A stretch of DNA of 64,000 nucleotides from Aquimonas sp964586455 (lineage in GTDB: Bacteria > Pseudomonadota > Gammaproteobacteria > Xanthomonadales > Xanthomonadaceae): positions 29,898 to 93,897 of the forward strand of contig CAZPHV010000012.1 in NCBI GenBank assembly GCA_964586455.1, given 5' to 3'. Shown in pieces: positions 44,113 through 52,237 of the stretch; position 1 is the stretch's first letter, and the number at the start of each line of letters is the position of its first letter. Both the position numbers and the translations under genes were made by a program. The notes under the pieces were generated by a model. That model ran no database searches. It was not told where the DNA came from and was given only the letters and a program-made list of their open reading frames with translations.

Positions 44113-44565
44113 ATGAAAACCGCAAGCCGAAAGAGGGTTCGGCGCGAGATCCCACAACACCTAGCCTCGAACACCAGCGAAGCGAAGAGCGATATGGCTG
44201 AGCTTGGTTGGTCAAGGTGGGAGCGGATCTCAAGGGATTCGATCGACTGGATCGCCCGCGGAATGGTGCTGGCTGCGGCAGGTGTGGCCGCTGTGATTCA
44301 CAGCGAAGCGGTTCTACCCGAAGCGAAGTTGCTTGGATGGGGCATCGGCGTCCTGCTTTTGTTGTCTGCGATTATTCTTCCGCCAGTTTTCGCAGGGCGA
44401 CAAGCCTATGAAAGCGTTCCCAAAGAGATCAAGGGGGCGAAGTGGCGCCAAATGATTTACGTCCTCTTGTTCACAGTGCCTATTCAGTTCGCAGTACTGG
44501 CGACTGCCCATAGCGTGATCAAGTCTAGCGGTCCAAAACAGACCTCAGCTGATCCAAGCAGGTAA
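44113..44565 (+). CDS. Hypothetical membrane protein, three TM helices
   Basis: 150 residues, not recognised. Basic N-terminus (KTASRKRVRREI), then three hydrophobic helices: about 50-63, 76-94 and 114-133. The codon use and base composition look clearly less GC-rich than the neighbours, with many A/T third positions, suggesting recent acquisition or an orphan gene. The start at 44113 has only a weak GAG upstream; the frame is open to 44002, overlapping the thioesterase gene, but that extension is unlikely. A small membrane accessory role is the most that can be said. Confidence 0.55.
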   Translation: MKTASRKRVRREIPQHLASNTSEAKSDMAELGWSRWERISRDSIDWIARGMVLAAAGVAAVIHSEAVLPEAKLLGWGIGVLLLLSAIILPPVFAGRQAYESVPKEIKGAKWRQMIYVLLFTVPIQFAVLATAHSVIKSSGPKQTSADPSR

Positions 44566-44781
44566 ATTGGGTCAAGCGCAGCGCGGCCCAAGCGCGGACT
44601 CAACGCTCGCGGTACGCAAATGGCACGAAAGCAGGCCGCGCTGCTGCCCGCTCTTCCCGCAAGAGCCCCGAGGCTCGGCTGCTATCGCTGCACGTTGGAA
44701 TCGCACGCGCATTCCGCAGCCCACGTCACCACTCCAGTCATGCACTCGTGGAAGCACGGAACGCTCCGCCGTACCGGCTGC

Positions 44782-44814
44782 AAATCCCTAATCCCTAATC
44801 CCCAATCCCGGCTC
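44782..44814 (-). repeat. Heptad repeat directly behind the mutM stop codon
   Basis: On the minus strand: TGA, then GAGCCGGGATTGGGGATTAG and another GGGATT. Four GGG runs separated by 3-4 bases, so it can in principle fold as a G-quadruplex in the mRNA 3' end. Same orientation as the copies behind the DASS, RND and radC genes. The rest of the 249-base gap shows no gene. Confidence 0.75.
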
Positions 44815-45627
44815 TCAACGCTGACACCGCGGACACCACACGGTCGCGCGTTGGCCCAGTGCCATGTGCTTGAGCATGGTCCCGCACAGCTTGCAGGCTT
44901 GGCCCTCGCGCCCATACACCAGCAGCTCCTGCTCGAAATAGCCGGGCGCGCCGTCGGGTGCGAGGAAATCGCGGAGTGTCGTCCCGCCGCGGACGATGGC
45001 GTAGGCCAGGATTTCGCGCACGGCTTCAGCCAGCGCCCGGTAGCGCGCCAGGCTGACGCGGCCGGCGGCGCGACGCGGGTCGATGCCGGCGCGGAACAGG
45101 CTTTCGGCCGCGTAGATGTTGCCGACGCCGACCACGATCGCCTGGTCCATCAGAAAGGTCTTGACCGCCGCGCTGCGGCCTCGGCTCAGGCGGAACAGGT
45201 GTTCACCCGAGAAGTCGGCCGACAGCGGTTCGGGCCCAAGTTCAGCCAGCAGCGGATGCACCTGCCCGCGCGCCTGCCACAGCAGTGCACCGAATCGTCG
45301 CGGATCGTTGAAGCGCAGCAGCTGGCCGTCATCGAGCTCCAGATCGACGTGATCATGCGTGCGCACCGGAACCCCGGCCGGCAGCACGCGCAGGCTGCCT
45401 GACATGCCCAGGTGCAGGATCGCGTCGCCGGTTTCCGCGCGCAGGATCAGATACTTGGCGCGGCGCTCGACCGCATCAATGCGCTGGCCGGGCAGCTCGG
45501 CCGTGATCTCCGGCGCAATCGGCCAGCGCAGGTCGGGCCGCCGCAGCACCGCGCGCGCGACGCGCCGCTGCAGCAGATGCGGCTCGATGCCGCGGCGGGT
45601 GGTTTCGACTTCGGGCAGTTCAGGCAT
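44815..45627 (-). CDS. mutM: Formamidopyrimidine-DNA glycosylase
   Basis: 270-residue bifunctional glycosylase/AP lyase that excises 8-oxoguanine and FapyG. The N-terminal PELPEVET gives the catalytic Pro2/Glu3; RRAKYLIL holds the conserved Lys near 58, and HLGMSGSLRV follows. VGVGNIYAAESLFRAGIDP is the helix-two-turn-helix. C-terminal zinc finger: CKLCGTML ... RATVWCPRCQR with four Cys. Length is standard. Divergent from the desaturase gene (96 bases apart). Confidence 0.98.
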   Translation of the reverse strand: MPELPEVETTRRGIEPHLLQRRVARAVLRRPDLRWPIAPEITAELPGQRIDAVERRAKYLILRAETGDAILHLGMSGSLRVLPAGVPVRTHDHVDLELDDGQLLRFNDPRRFGALLWQARGQVHPLLAELGPEPLSADFSGEHLFRLSRGRSAAVKTFLMDQAIVVGVGNIYAAESLFRAGIDPRRAAGRVSLARYRALAEAVREILAYAIVRGGTTLRDFLAPDGAPGYFEQELLVYGREGQACKLCGTMLKHMALGQRATVWCPRCQR

Positions 45628-45723
45628 GGGTCGGGAATGTGCCGACAGTCGTGAATGACGGGTGGGGGTACGCTGCTAACATCTGTTCACTCACTCACTC
45701 ACACGCACGAGAATCAGGGCTTC

Positions 45724-46929
45724 ATGGAAAACGCATTCTTCGCCTGGGCCAGCAGTGGCCTGTTCGGCAACGCATGGTGGCTGGTGCTGGGCGCTTTCCT
45801 CGTGATGGCCCACTTCACCCTGATGTCGGTGACGATCTATCTGCATCGCTGCCAGGCCCACCGCGCGGTCGATCTGCATCCGTTGATCAGCCATCCGATG
45901 CGCTTCTGGCTGTGGTTCACCACCGCGATGGTCACCCAGGACTGGGTCGCCATCCATCGCAAGCACCACGCCCGCTGCGAGACCGCCGAAGACCCGCACA
46001 GCCCGCAGGTGCTGGGCATCAACAAGGTGCTGTTCCACGGCGTGACCCTGTACCAGAGCGCGCGCAAGGATCGCACGATCCACGCCCAGTTCGGCCACGG
46101 CACGCCGACTGACTGGGTCGAGCGCAAGGTGTACTCGCGCTACCCGGCGCTGGGTCCGAGCCTGCTGCTGTTCGCCAACATCGGTGTGTTCGGCGCTATT
46201 GGCATCACCGTGTGGGCCGCGCAGATGCTGGTGGTGCCGGTGCTGGCGGCGGGCGTGATCAATGGCCTTGGTCATTGGTGGGGCTATCGCAACTTCGAGA
46301 CCGATGACCGCGCCACCAATATCAGCCCCTGGGGCCTGATCATTGCCGGCGAAGAGCTGCACAACAATCACCACGCGTTTCCGAGTTCGGCGCGCTTTGC
46401 GCTGCGTCGCTTCGAGTTCGACATCGGCTGGGCGGCACTGCGGGTGATGTCGGCGCTGCGGCTGGCGAAAATCCTGCGGGTGGCGCCACGACTCGATATC
46501 CGCCCGAACATCCAGATGCCCGACACCGACACCGTGCGTGCGGTGCTGGCGCATCGCTTCCAGGTGATGACCGACTACTTCCGCATCGTGGTCGCACCGC
46601 ATCTGAAGGCCGACATGGCCGGCGCGCAGGCCAACCTGAAGGCGCTGCCGGGCCGGCTGCGCCGCGCGCTGAAGGATCACGGCCGCTGGCTCAAGCCCGA
46701 GCAGCAGCAGAAGCTCGACGGCTGGATCGCCGAGCATCCGCAGCTGGCCGCGATCTACGACTACCGTCAGCGCCTGCGCGCGGTGTTCGAGCGCACCAGC
46801 CAGGGCTCGGAAGCCACGCTCGAAGCCCTTCGGCAGTGGTGTCACGAGGCCGAACAATCCGGCATCGCGGCGTTGCAGCAATTCGCCGAGCGATTGAAGG
46901 GCTACAGCCTGCAGCCGGCGCGGATCTGA
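45724..46929 (+). CDS. Acyl-CoA/fatty acid desaturase with ISL3-transposase-like C-terminal tail
   Basis: 401 residues. Three His boxes of membrane di-iron desaturases: HRCQAH (41-46), HRKHH (78-82) and HNNHH (213-217), plus GHWWGYRNFET with a fourth metal-binding His/Asn pair; TM helices at about 18-40 and 143-180. It probably introduces a delta-9-type double bond for membrane fluidity. The last ~95 residues (about 306-400: HGRWLKPEQQQKLDGWIAEH ... EAEQSGIAALQQFAERLKGY) are not part of the desaturase fold and resemble the helical C-terminal segment of ISL3-family transposases. Start 45724 is favoured by hydrophobic N-terminus. A strong terminator follows. Confidence 0.9.
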   Translation: MENAFFAWASSGLFGNAWWLVLGAFLVMAHFTLMSVTIYLHRCQAHRAVDLHPLISHPMRFWLWFTTAMVTQDWVAIHRKHHARCETAEDPHSPQVLGINKVLFHGVTLYQSARKDRTIHAQFGHGTPTDWVERKVYSRYPALGPSLLLFANIGVFGAIGITVWAAQMLVVPVLAAGVINGLGHWWGYRNFETDDRATNISPWGLIIAGEELHNNHHAFPSSARFALRRFEFDIGWAALRVMSALRLAKILRVAPRLDIRPNIQMPDTDTVRAVLAHRFQVMTDYFRIVVAPHLKADMAGAQANLKALPGRLRRALKDHGRWLKPEQQQKLDGWIAEHPQLAAIYDYRQRLRAVFERTSQGSEATLEALRQWCHEAEQSGIAALQQFAERLKGYSLQPARI

Positions 46930-46960
46930 GCCTGCGCGCCATCCTTCAATGGATGCGTTC

Positions 46961-46992
46961 AGTGCCCGCGCGGCCTCAGTCGCGCGGGCACT
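46961..46992 (+). terminator. Hairpin terminator after the desaturase gene
   Basis: AGTGCCCGCGCG paired with CGCGCGGGCACT: perfect 12-bp stem, eight-base loop, 31 bases after the stop codon. Followed by TGCGTCTGT, only loosely T-rich. Confidence 0.75.
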
Positions 46993-47045
46993 TGCGTCTG
47001 TCGGGCCGCTGGAATCGCCCCGCCGCCGCAACGCGGAGGGTGCCC

Positions 47046-47405
47046 GTGGCCGCGCCGATCACCGCCCTGATCGCCGTGCTGCTGGCTCTGCCGAGCGCGG
47101 CACAGGCGTTTCCGAACGATCCGGCCGAACAGCTCGCGCGCATCGATACCGACGGTGACGGTCGCGTCAGTCGGGCCGAGTACCGCGCCTGGATGAGCCG
47201 CGGCTTCCGCGCGATGGACGTCAACGGCGACGGCGTGCTGCAGCCGCATGAACTGCCGCCCGGCACCAGCTTCCGTCGCGGCCAGGCTCTGACCCTTGTC
47301 GAGCATCACGCGCGGATCGACGCGCGCTTCGATCTACAGGACCTCAATGGCGATGGCTATCTGAACCTGCGCGAGCTGACGGCGCCGCCGCAGGCAGCGC
47401 GCTGA
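47046..47405 (+). CDS. Small exported EF-hand calcium-binding protein
   Basis: 119 residues. GTG start at 47046, five bases after GGAGGG; another GTG six bases upstream overlaps that site. Signal peptide ends LPSAAQA. Three EF-hand loops: DTDGDGRVSRAE, DVNGDGVLQPHE and DLNGDGYLNLRE, each with Asp at loop positions 1, 3, 5 and Glu at 12. Probably a periplasmic Ca2+-binding protein of unknown partner. Downstream, 47406-47598 holds only a 14-bp palindrome, CGCGAGCGCTCGCG (47579-47592), near two converging stops. Confidence 0.82.
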   Translation: MAAPITALIAVLLALPSAAQAFPNDPAEQLARIDTDGDGRVSRAEYRAWMSRGFRAMDVNGDGVLQPHELPPGTSFRRGQALTLVEHHARIDARFDLQDLNGDGYLNLRELTAPPQAAR

Positions 47406-47598
47406 TCCGGCACTGGTCGGGCCGCTGCATTTCCTTGGGCTTGCTGTTCGTAGTAGCTGCTGATCCAGCTATGCATCCGCGTCGCCTCAGTCGCGCTGCC
47501 ACGTGAATGGTCCGCGCCTTGGGCGGCGTTCAGTGCGAGCATCCTCCCGAATGCAGGCGTGCAGGCAGGCGGGATTCGCGCGAGCGCTCGCGGCCGAA

Positions 47599-49887
47599 CT
47601 ACTGATGCAAGGCCCGAGGCCGCTCCAGCCACCAGAGCAGGCCCAACGTTCCTAGCAGGGCCAGCAGCCAGGGCAGGAAGCTGCCGGGCGCGGACACCAC
47701 AGCGGCTTCCTCTGCCGGCGGCGTCGACAGCAGCGCCAGCGTGCGGGCGTGCAGGTCGAAGGCGCGCAGTGCGGGCTGCCGCATGGGGTCCAGCACCGTG
47801 AATCGCAGGCCCTCAGCCCCCTCAACACCGACCGAGTAGTCGCCGGGAGCCGAAGCCAGCGCCGCGCTGCAGCCACGTGAGTCGGGCGAGGCGAGCCACT
47901 GGCCTTCACCGGTAGGCGACAGCAGTTGCGCGGCCTCGTTGAGGCCACAGACTTCGATGCGTTCGCCAGCCCAGGCCTGGGTCTGTCCCTGAGGCAGCCG
48001 CAGCGACAGCGTGGGCGGAGCGGCCTCGGGCGCGCGCGCCAGCGCCGCGCTGAAGTCGCTCCACAGCGCTGCGTAGGCATCGCCGTGGCCAGCCGCCTGC
48101 AGTCGATAGCTGTCGGTCAACCACAGCAGGCCGAAGCGCCCCAGCCCGCGCGCGCGCCAGCGACCCAGCGGTGCGCCCTCGTGATCCTCCAGGGCCCGCA
48201 CCGACTGCGGGGATTCAACGCTGATCGGCAAACGGCGCAGACGCGTTGGCGCGCTCGCGAGCGCGGCTTGAGCAGTAGTCTCACCGTTCTGACGTTGAAT
48301 AGTGAAACCCGCTTCGTGCAGCTCCGCGAGCACCGCGGGGTTGGGCAATGCGCTCAGCCGCAGCAGCAGGCCGAGGCCCTCATCTACCGCTGCGAGTACG
48401 GCGCCGCGTCCGGCAGGACCGAGTGCGGTCCAGGCACGCTCCTCGATGATCAGCAGATCCAGCGATTCGAGCTCCTCCGCGCTGGGTGGCAGGCTGCGTC
48501 CGCCCTGCACCAGGCCCGGGGCAAACTGGATGCGGCTGTCGAAGTCGAGCCCGGCATCCACCGCCCAGCGGCGCAGGGCGCGCGTCTCCGGCCCCGGCGC
48601 TGCGGCGAGCAGCAGAGTCTTCAGCGCGCGCGGCGGCAGGACCTCGATATGCAGCGCGTGCTCGCCGAGCACCTGATCCTCAGCATCGAGCGCGCGAAGG
48701 CGTAGCGCCAGCGTGCCGGGCGCGCGCGCGGGTGTGCGCAGACGGGTGAGCGCGGGGTGCATCGAGTGATCCTTGCCTACGGTCGACGAAGAACCCGCCG
48801 CCGCTTCCTCCTGCTCCACGGCCGCTGCGCCCACCGTGCCGCTCTTGGCTGGGGTGCTTTCGGCGGGTCGGGACGCAGAATCCTCGTTTGTGCGACCTGC
48901 AGCGTCCGGCCGGGCCGGAGCGTTGGGCCCCGAAGCGGTCTGTCCGTCCGCCAGCGCCTGCCGCTGCGAGCCCAGCGCATCGATGGACTGCTCGGCCAGT
49001 ACTTCGCCCGCTGCATCCAGCAGCTGTACGCGTGTCGGGGCAAGGCCGCTCCATGCCGCGATCACCTCAATCGGGCCACCGAGCGTTGCGACGGAGGCAT
49101 GCTCGATCGAGACGAAGCCCCGCGGCAGCGGAGTTGCGACGAGCTCGACCATCCGACCCCGCGCAGCGTCGAGATCGCGCAGCGGAAGACCGGTTCCGAT
49201 CAGGCGGATGCTTGTGAATTCCGGTCGCAGGCGCAACGCAGCGGCAAGATCGGGCGCGCGCTGCACGCCGGCAGGCAGAGGCTCCTCGGCCTCGGGCAGG
49301 GCGATGACTGCAGCCCGAGGCCCCAGAACTGCCTGCGCCGACGCGGCCGGGTAGGGCGGGTCTTGACCCGCCGATGCAGCCGAAAAGTACGGGTCTTGCC
49401 TGAGCTGTGCATCCACGTAGGGCGGATCTTGATCCGCCGATGCAGCTACCTGACGTCGGCGCTGCCCCACTGATGCCTCCCCGTACGGCGGTTCTCGCCC
49501 CACCGAAGCATTCCTGTAGGGCGGATCTTGATCCGCCGCCTGCCCGCCATGCACGACTTCGGATGCGCCCTCGGAACGACCGCCCTGCGTCAAAGCCCGA
49601 ATGCCTGGACCGAGGCGAGCGTTGAGCCCCGGCGGATCAAGATCCGCCCTACGTGTTTCGGCGTGCTCCAGCGCGCTGCGCCAGTTTTCACCGAGCACAG
49701 TCAATGTGCCGGCCTGCGGCAGCGGCTGCGGCGGTGGGTTCAAGACCATGTAAACCAGCAACAGCGCGAGACTCTGCAGCAGAAGACGCCACGGCCAGCG
49801 CTGCGGCCGCTTCCACAGCAGACGCGCGGCGGCGATCAGGCCGATTGCGAACAGCGCGAGCGCGATGACGTTCGGCGACAGACTCAT
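47599..49887 (-). CDS. Large membrane protein of the MoxR/BatA operon, with repeat-derived linker
   Basis: 762 residues. Two TM helices at the N-terminus (about 5-23 and 33-50), a long periplasmic region and one TM helix near the C-terminus (about 733-752, FLPWLLALLGTLGLLWWL). This topology and position after BatA-like and DUF4175-like genes fit the vWA-less membrane proteins of aerotolerance-type operons; the middle (LDLLIIEERAWTALGPAGRGAVLAAVDEG) looks like a glutamine-amidotransferase-like fold. Residues about 78-180 carry five or six DPPY/EPPY motifs encoded by palindromic repeats. Last gene of the operon; overlaps the previous one by four bases. No enzymatic motif seen. Confidence 0.75.
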   Translation of the reverse strand: MSLSPNVIALALFAIGLIAAARLLWKRPQRWPWRLLLQSLALLLVYMVLNPPPQPLPQAGTLTVLGENWRSALEHAETRRADLDPPGLNARLGPGIRALTQGGRSEGASEVVHGGQAADQDPPYRNASVGREPPYGEASVGQRRRQVAASADQDPPYVDAQLRQDPYFSAASAGQDPPYPAASAQAVLGPRAAVIALPEAEEPLPAGVQRAPDLAAALRLRPEFTSIRLIGTGLPLRDLDAARGRMVELVATPLPRGFVSIEHASVATLGGPIEVIAAWSGLAPTRVQLLDAAGEVLAEQSIDALGSQRQALADGQTASGPNAPARPDAAGRTNEDSASRPAESTPAKSGTVGAAAVEQEEAAAGSSSTVGKDHSMHPALTRLRTPARAPGTLALRLRALDAEDQVLGEHALHIEVLPPRALKTLLLAAAPGPETRALRRWAVDAGLDFDSRIQFAPGLVQGGRSLPPSAEELESLDLLIIEERAWTALGPAGRGAVLAAVDEGLGLLLRLSALPNPAVLAELHEAGFTIQRQNGETTAQAALASAPTRLRRLPISVESPQSVRALEDHEGAPLGRWRARGLGRFGLLWLTDSYRLQAAGHGDAYAALWSDFSAALARAPEAAPPTLSLRLPQGQTQAWAGERIEVCGLNEAAQLLSPTGEGQWLASPDSRGCSAALASAPGDYSVGVEGAEGLRFTVLDPMRQPALRAFDLHARTLALLSTPPAEEAAVVSAPGSFLPWLLALLGTLGLLWWLERPRALHQ
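49351..49652. repeat. Cluster of palindromic repeats inside a coding sequence
   Basis: Copies of the GTAGGGCGGATCTTGATCCG family at 49351-49372, 49417-49438, 49482-49503 (degenerate), 49515-49537 and 49631-49652 (inverted), plus a fragment at 49385-49400. All lie in frame in the 762-residue protein and are read as AGQDPPY, ADQDPPY, GREPPY, ADQDPPY and ADLDPP. Spacers between them have similar translations (NAS, EAS, AAS). Confidence 0.85.
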
Positions 49888-52229
49888 CGGGCATGCTCCA
49901 GCGCGCGCAGCCAGCGCTCACCGGCTTCATCGAAACCGACACGCGAGCGCGGCCCTTGCGGCGGTGGCGTGAGCCGTTGCCACAGGCTGGAAGCCAGGGC
50001 CGCGCGGCAGTCCGCGCAGGCGGGATCGCGCTGCACGCGATCGAAGCGCTCGCGCAAGTCCAGCGTCGATTCGATCGGCTGCTCGGAGAGCCAAGTCTCG
50101 AAGGCGGCCAGCGCATTGGCGTCGAGCGATGCCTGTTTGGTTGAGCTCGCTGCGCGCGTGAGATTCAAGCCCCTCTCCCCTTGAGTGAGAGGAGTTGGGG
50201 AGAGCGGTATGCCGCTCGCCGCGGGCTGCGGCGCCTCGCCAGACCCGCCTTCGCTCCACTCGGACTCCGTAGGCCGTCGACTGCCATCAGCATCCGACAA
50301 TCCCCGACCTTCGCTTCCCGCCAAGGCAGTCAGAAGTGGGGCAACGCCGGCGTCCGCCTCTCCTCCCACCGATCCCGAATCCCCAATCCCCAATCCCGGG
50401 CCCGCCAGGGCCCCATACAGCCCCACCAGCGCCGCATCCCCACGCTCAGCCGCCCGCAGCGGATCGCCCGGTCGTACAGCGGTCGAACGATCACCGCTCA
50501 GCCGGCGCGAGAACATGATCGGCGGCAGTTCCAGACCGACGCGGGCGAGGTAGATGCGGCTGGCCTGCTGGATCTGCTTGATCAGGTCCAGCGCGCGGTA
50601 CTGGTAGGGCAGGGCGGCGATCGGATCGCCCATGCGCAGGTGCAGCTCGCTCTGCCACATCTCGCGCAGGGCCGAGCGCAGACGCTCGCGGGTGACCGGG
50701 TCGAACAGGGTCGCGCCTTCTTCCTGGTCATGCATGTGGCCGTAGGCGCGGATCAGCGCGCCGGCATCGCCGAACGCGGCGGGATCGGCGTGGCCGTGGC
50801 CGTCGTCGAGGCTGTGGCCTTCCGGCAGCAGCGGGCCGTCGGTTTCGACCTCCTCACCGAGGAACTCGCCGTAGCGCAGGCGCAGCAGGCGCTGGTCGAC
50901 GCCGATGCTGTCGCTGCGCGCGAGCAGGCGTTCGCGCTCCAGCGCCGCGCGTTCGGCGATGAGTGCTTCGGTGTCGATGATGATCTGGCGCTGGCTGCGG
51001 AAGTAGGCCGGCAGCGTGCGCTGCACGAAGCCCTCGACGCCCTCGCCCTCGGTGTCGCGCAGCTTGGGCCAGCGCAGGATGTAGCTCGGGCTGCGCGCGC
51101 GCTGGCCGAGGCTGTCCAGCACCTCGACGCGCAGGATCAGGTCATTGCCGGTCTCGAAGCCGAGCGCAGCGAGATCGAGCCTGCGCAGGTAGCGTCGGCT
51201 GCGCGCATCGCCTTCGCCGCGCAGGGCCATGCGCTGCTCGCTGACCTCGACCAGTTCGCCGTCGCCCTTAGCAAGCGTCAGCAGCAGCTCGGCCGCACCC
51301 AAGCCGAAGTCGTCAGTGGCCTCGATGTCGAGTTCCATCGCGGCGGCCGACTCGACGATGTTCAGGGTCTGACCGGGTCGGCGCACGCGGATCTGCGGCG
51401 GCTGGTCGGGCCTCAGTTCAAGGCGTGCGGCGGCTTCGTCGAGGCCCAGCACCGCGCCGTCGATCTCGATGCGGTAGCGGCTGCTGGCCGCAGGCGCGTC
51501 GCTGCCGCGCCAACGCTGATCGTCCAGTGCGAGTTCCATGCGGCGACCGTCGATGAACACCAGTGCGGCCGTGGACGGCGCAGGCTCGATGTTCAGCGCC
51601 CAGTCGATGCGGCTGCCGGCGACGGCTTCGATATCGAGCGCGGCCTGCCTGCCCTCGGGCAGGCCGGTGTAGCGCGGTGGCGTGATGCGCACCTCGGTGG
51701 ACTGAACAACCGGCGGGCCGAGTGGCGCTTCGCCCGCTGCGGTCGGTGCCTCGCGCGCGCCGGTCGAGGTCGATCCATCCATGGGCTGCGCGGGCACCAG
51801 CAGCACGGCCGCGGCCAGCAGGATTGGCAGCAGCATCCACGGCGAGTGTGCTCGCAGGCCCAGCGCGGCCAGCGTCACTCGCGGCAGGCGTTGCTCCAGC
51901 CGCTGCCGCTGCAGCGCGGCCAATGCACCCGTTCCGGGCGTGAACAGCAGGCCGGCGCTGTCCTCGAAGCTCGGCAGGCGCTGGTTGAGCCGCTGTGCCA
52001 GCCACGTCGCGCTGCGCTGGCGATAGCGCAGGGCAGGGATGCCGAGCAGCACCAGCAGCGCCGCGCCATCCGTCCACAGCGCCGGCCAGGGCGCAGGCAG
52101 GAAACGCAGCAGCGCCCAGGCCGGCAGCACCCACAACGCGGCCTCGATCAGGCCCAGTCGCTGAACCCGATGCAGCAGGGCTTGCGCTGCGGCGCTGGGC
52201 GCGAACGCGCGCGCTGTCGACGCTGACAT
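49884..52229 (-). CDS. DUF4175-like membrane protein of the MoxR/BatA operon
   Basis: 781 residues. Three TM helices near the N-terminus (about 26-47, 52-68 and 128-148), then beta-rich domains (VRITPPRYTGLPEGRQAALDIEA ... DQPPQIRVRRPGQTLNIVESAA) and a helical stretch with FRSQRQIIIDTEALIAERAALERE, as in DUF4175-type proteins found with MoxR, DUF58 and BatA genes. Start 52229 (MSASTARAF) lies eight bases after the BatA-like stop. The C-terminal quarter (about 600-700) is low-complexity and includes two in-frame intergenic-type repeats. Likely part of an envelope complex worked on by the MoxR ATPase; role unproven. Confidence 0.75.
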   Translation of the reverse strand: MSASTARAFAPSAAAQALLHRVQRLGLIEAALWVLPAWALLRFLPAPWPALWTDGAALLVLLGIPALRYRQRSATWLAQRLNQRLPSFEDSAGLLFTPGTGALAALQRQRLEQRLPRVTLAALGLRAHSPWMLLPILLAAAVLLVPAQPMDGSTSTGAREAPTAAGEAPLGPPVVQSTEVRITPPRYTGLPEGRQAALDIEAVAGSRIDWALNIEPAPSTAALVFIDGRRMELALDDQRWRGSDAPAASSRYRIEIDGAVLGLDEAAARLELRPDQPPQIRVRRPGQTLNIVESAAAMELDIEATDDFGLGAAELLLTLAKGDGELVEVSEQRMALRGEGDARSRRYLRRLDLAALGFETGNDLILRVEVLDSLGQRARSPSYILRWPKLRDTEGEGVEGFVQRTLPAYFRSQRQIIIDTEALIAERAALERERLLARSDSIGVDQRLLRLRYGEFLGEEVETDGPLLPEGHSLDDGHGHADPAAFGDAGALIRAYGHMHDQEEGATLFDPVTRERLRSALREMWQSELHLRMGDPIAALPYQYRALDLIKQIQQASRIYLARVGLELPPIMFSRRLSGDRSTAVRPGDPLRAAERGDAALVGLYGALAGPGLGIGDSGSVGGEADAGVAPLLTALAGSEGRGLSDADGSRRPTESEWSEGGSGEAPQPAASGIPLSPTPLTQGERGLNLTRAASSTKQASLDANALAAFETWLSEQPIESTLDLRERFDRVQRDPACADCRAALASSLWQRLTPPPQGPRSRVGFDEAGERWLRALEHAR
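50169..50400. repeat. Two different dispersed repeats within one gene
   Basis: 50371-50400 is a GGGATTG/C heptad array, read on the coding strand in the same orientation as the post-stop copies and translated GLGIGDSGSVGG (about residues 610-621). 50169-50204 is a CCCCTCTCCCC...GGGGAGAG element, translated LSPTPLTQGERGLN (about 676-689). An intergenic copy of the second type is at 56771-56874. Confidence 0.8.
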
Positions 52230-52237
52230 CGGCGCGC

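Noticed and set aside
45679..45719. ACTC-type short tandem repeat before the desaturase as an operator
   Set aside because: Only about four units and not palindromic; no match to a known desaturase regulator site that I can support.
49351..49652. Regularly spaced palindromes that look like a CRISPR array
   Set aside because: Copies are palindromic, of mixed orientation and degenerate, spacing is uneven, spacers resemble each other, no cas genes are near, and the region is inside an intact reading frame.
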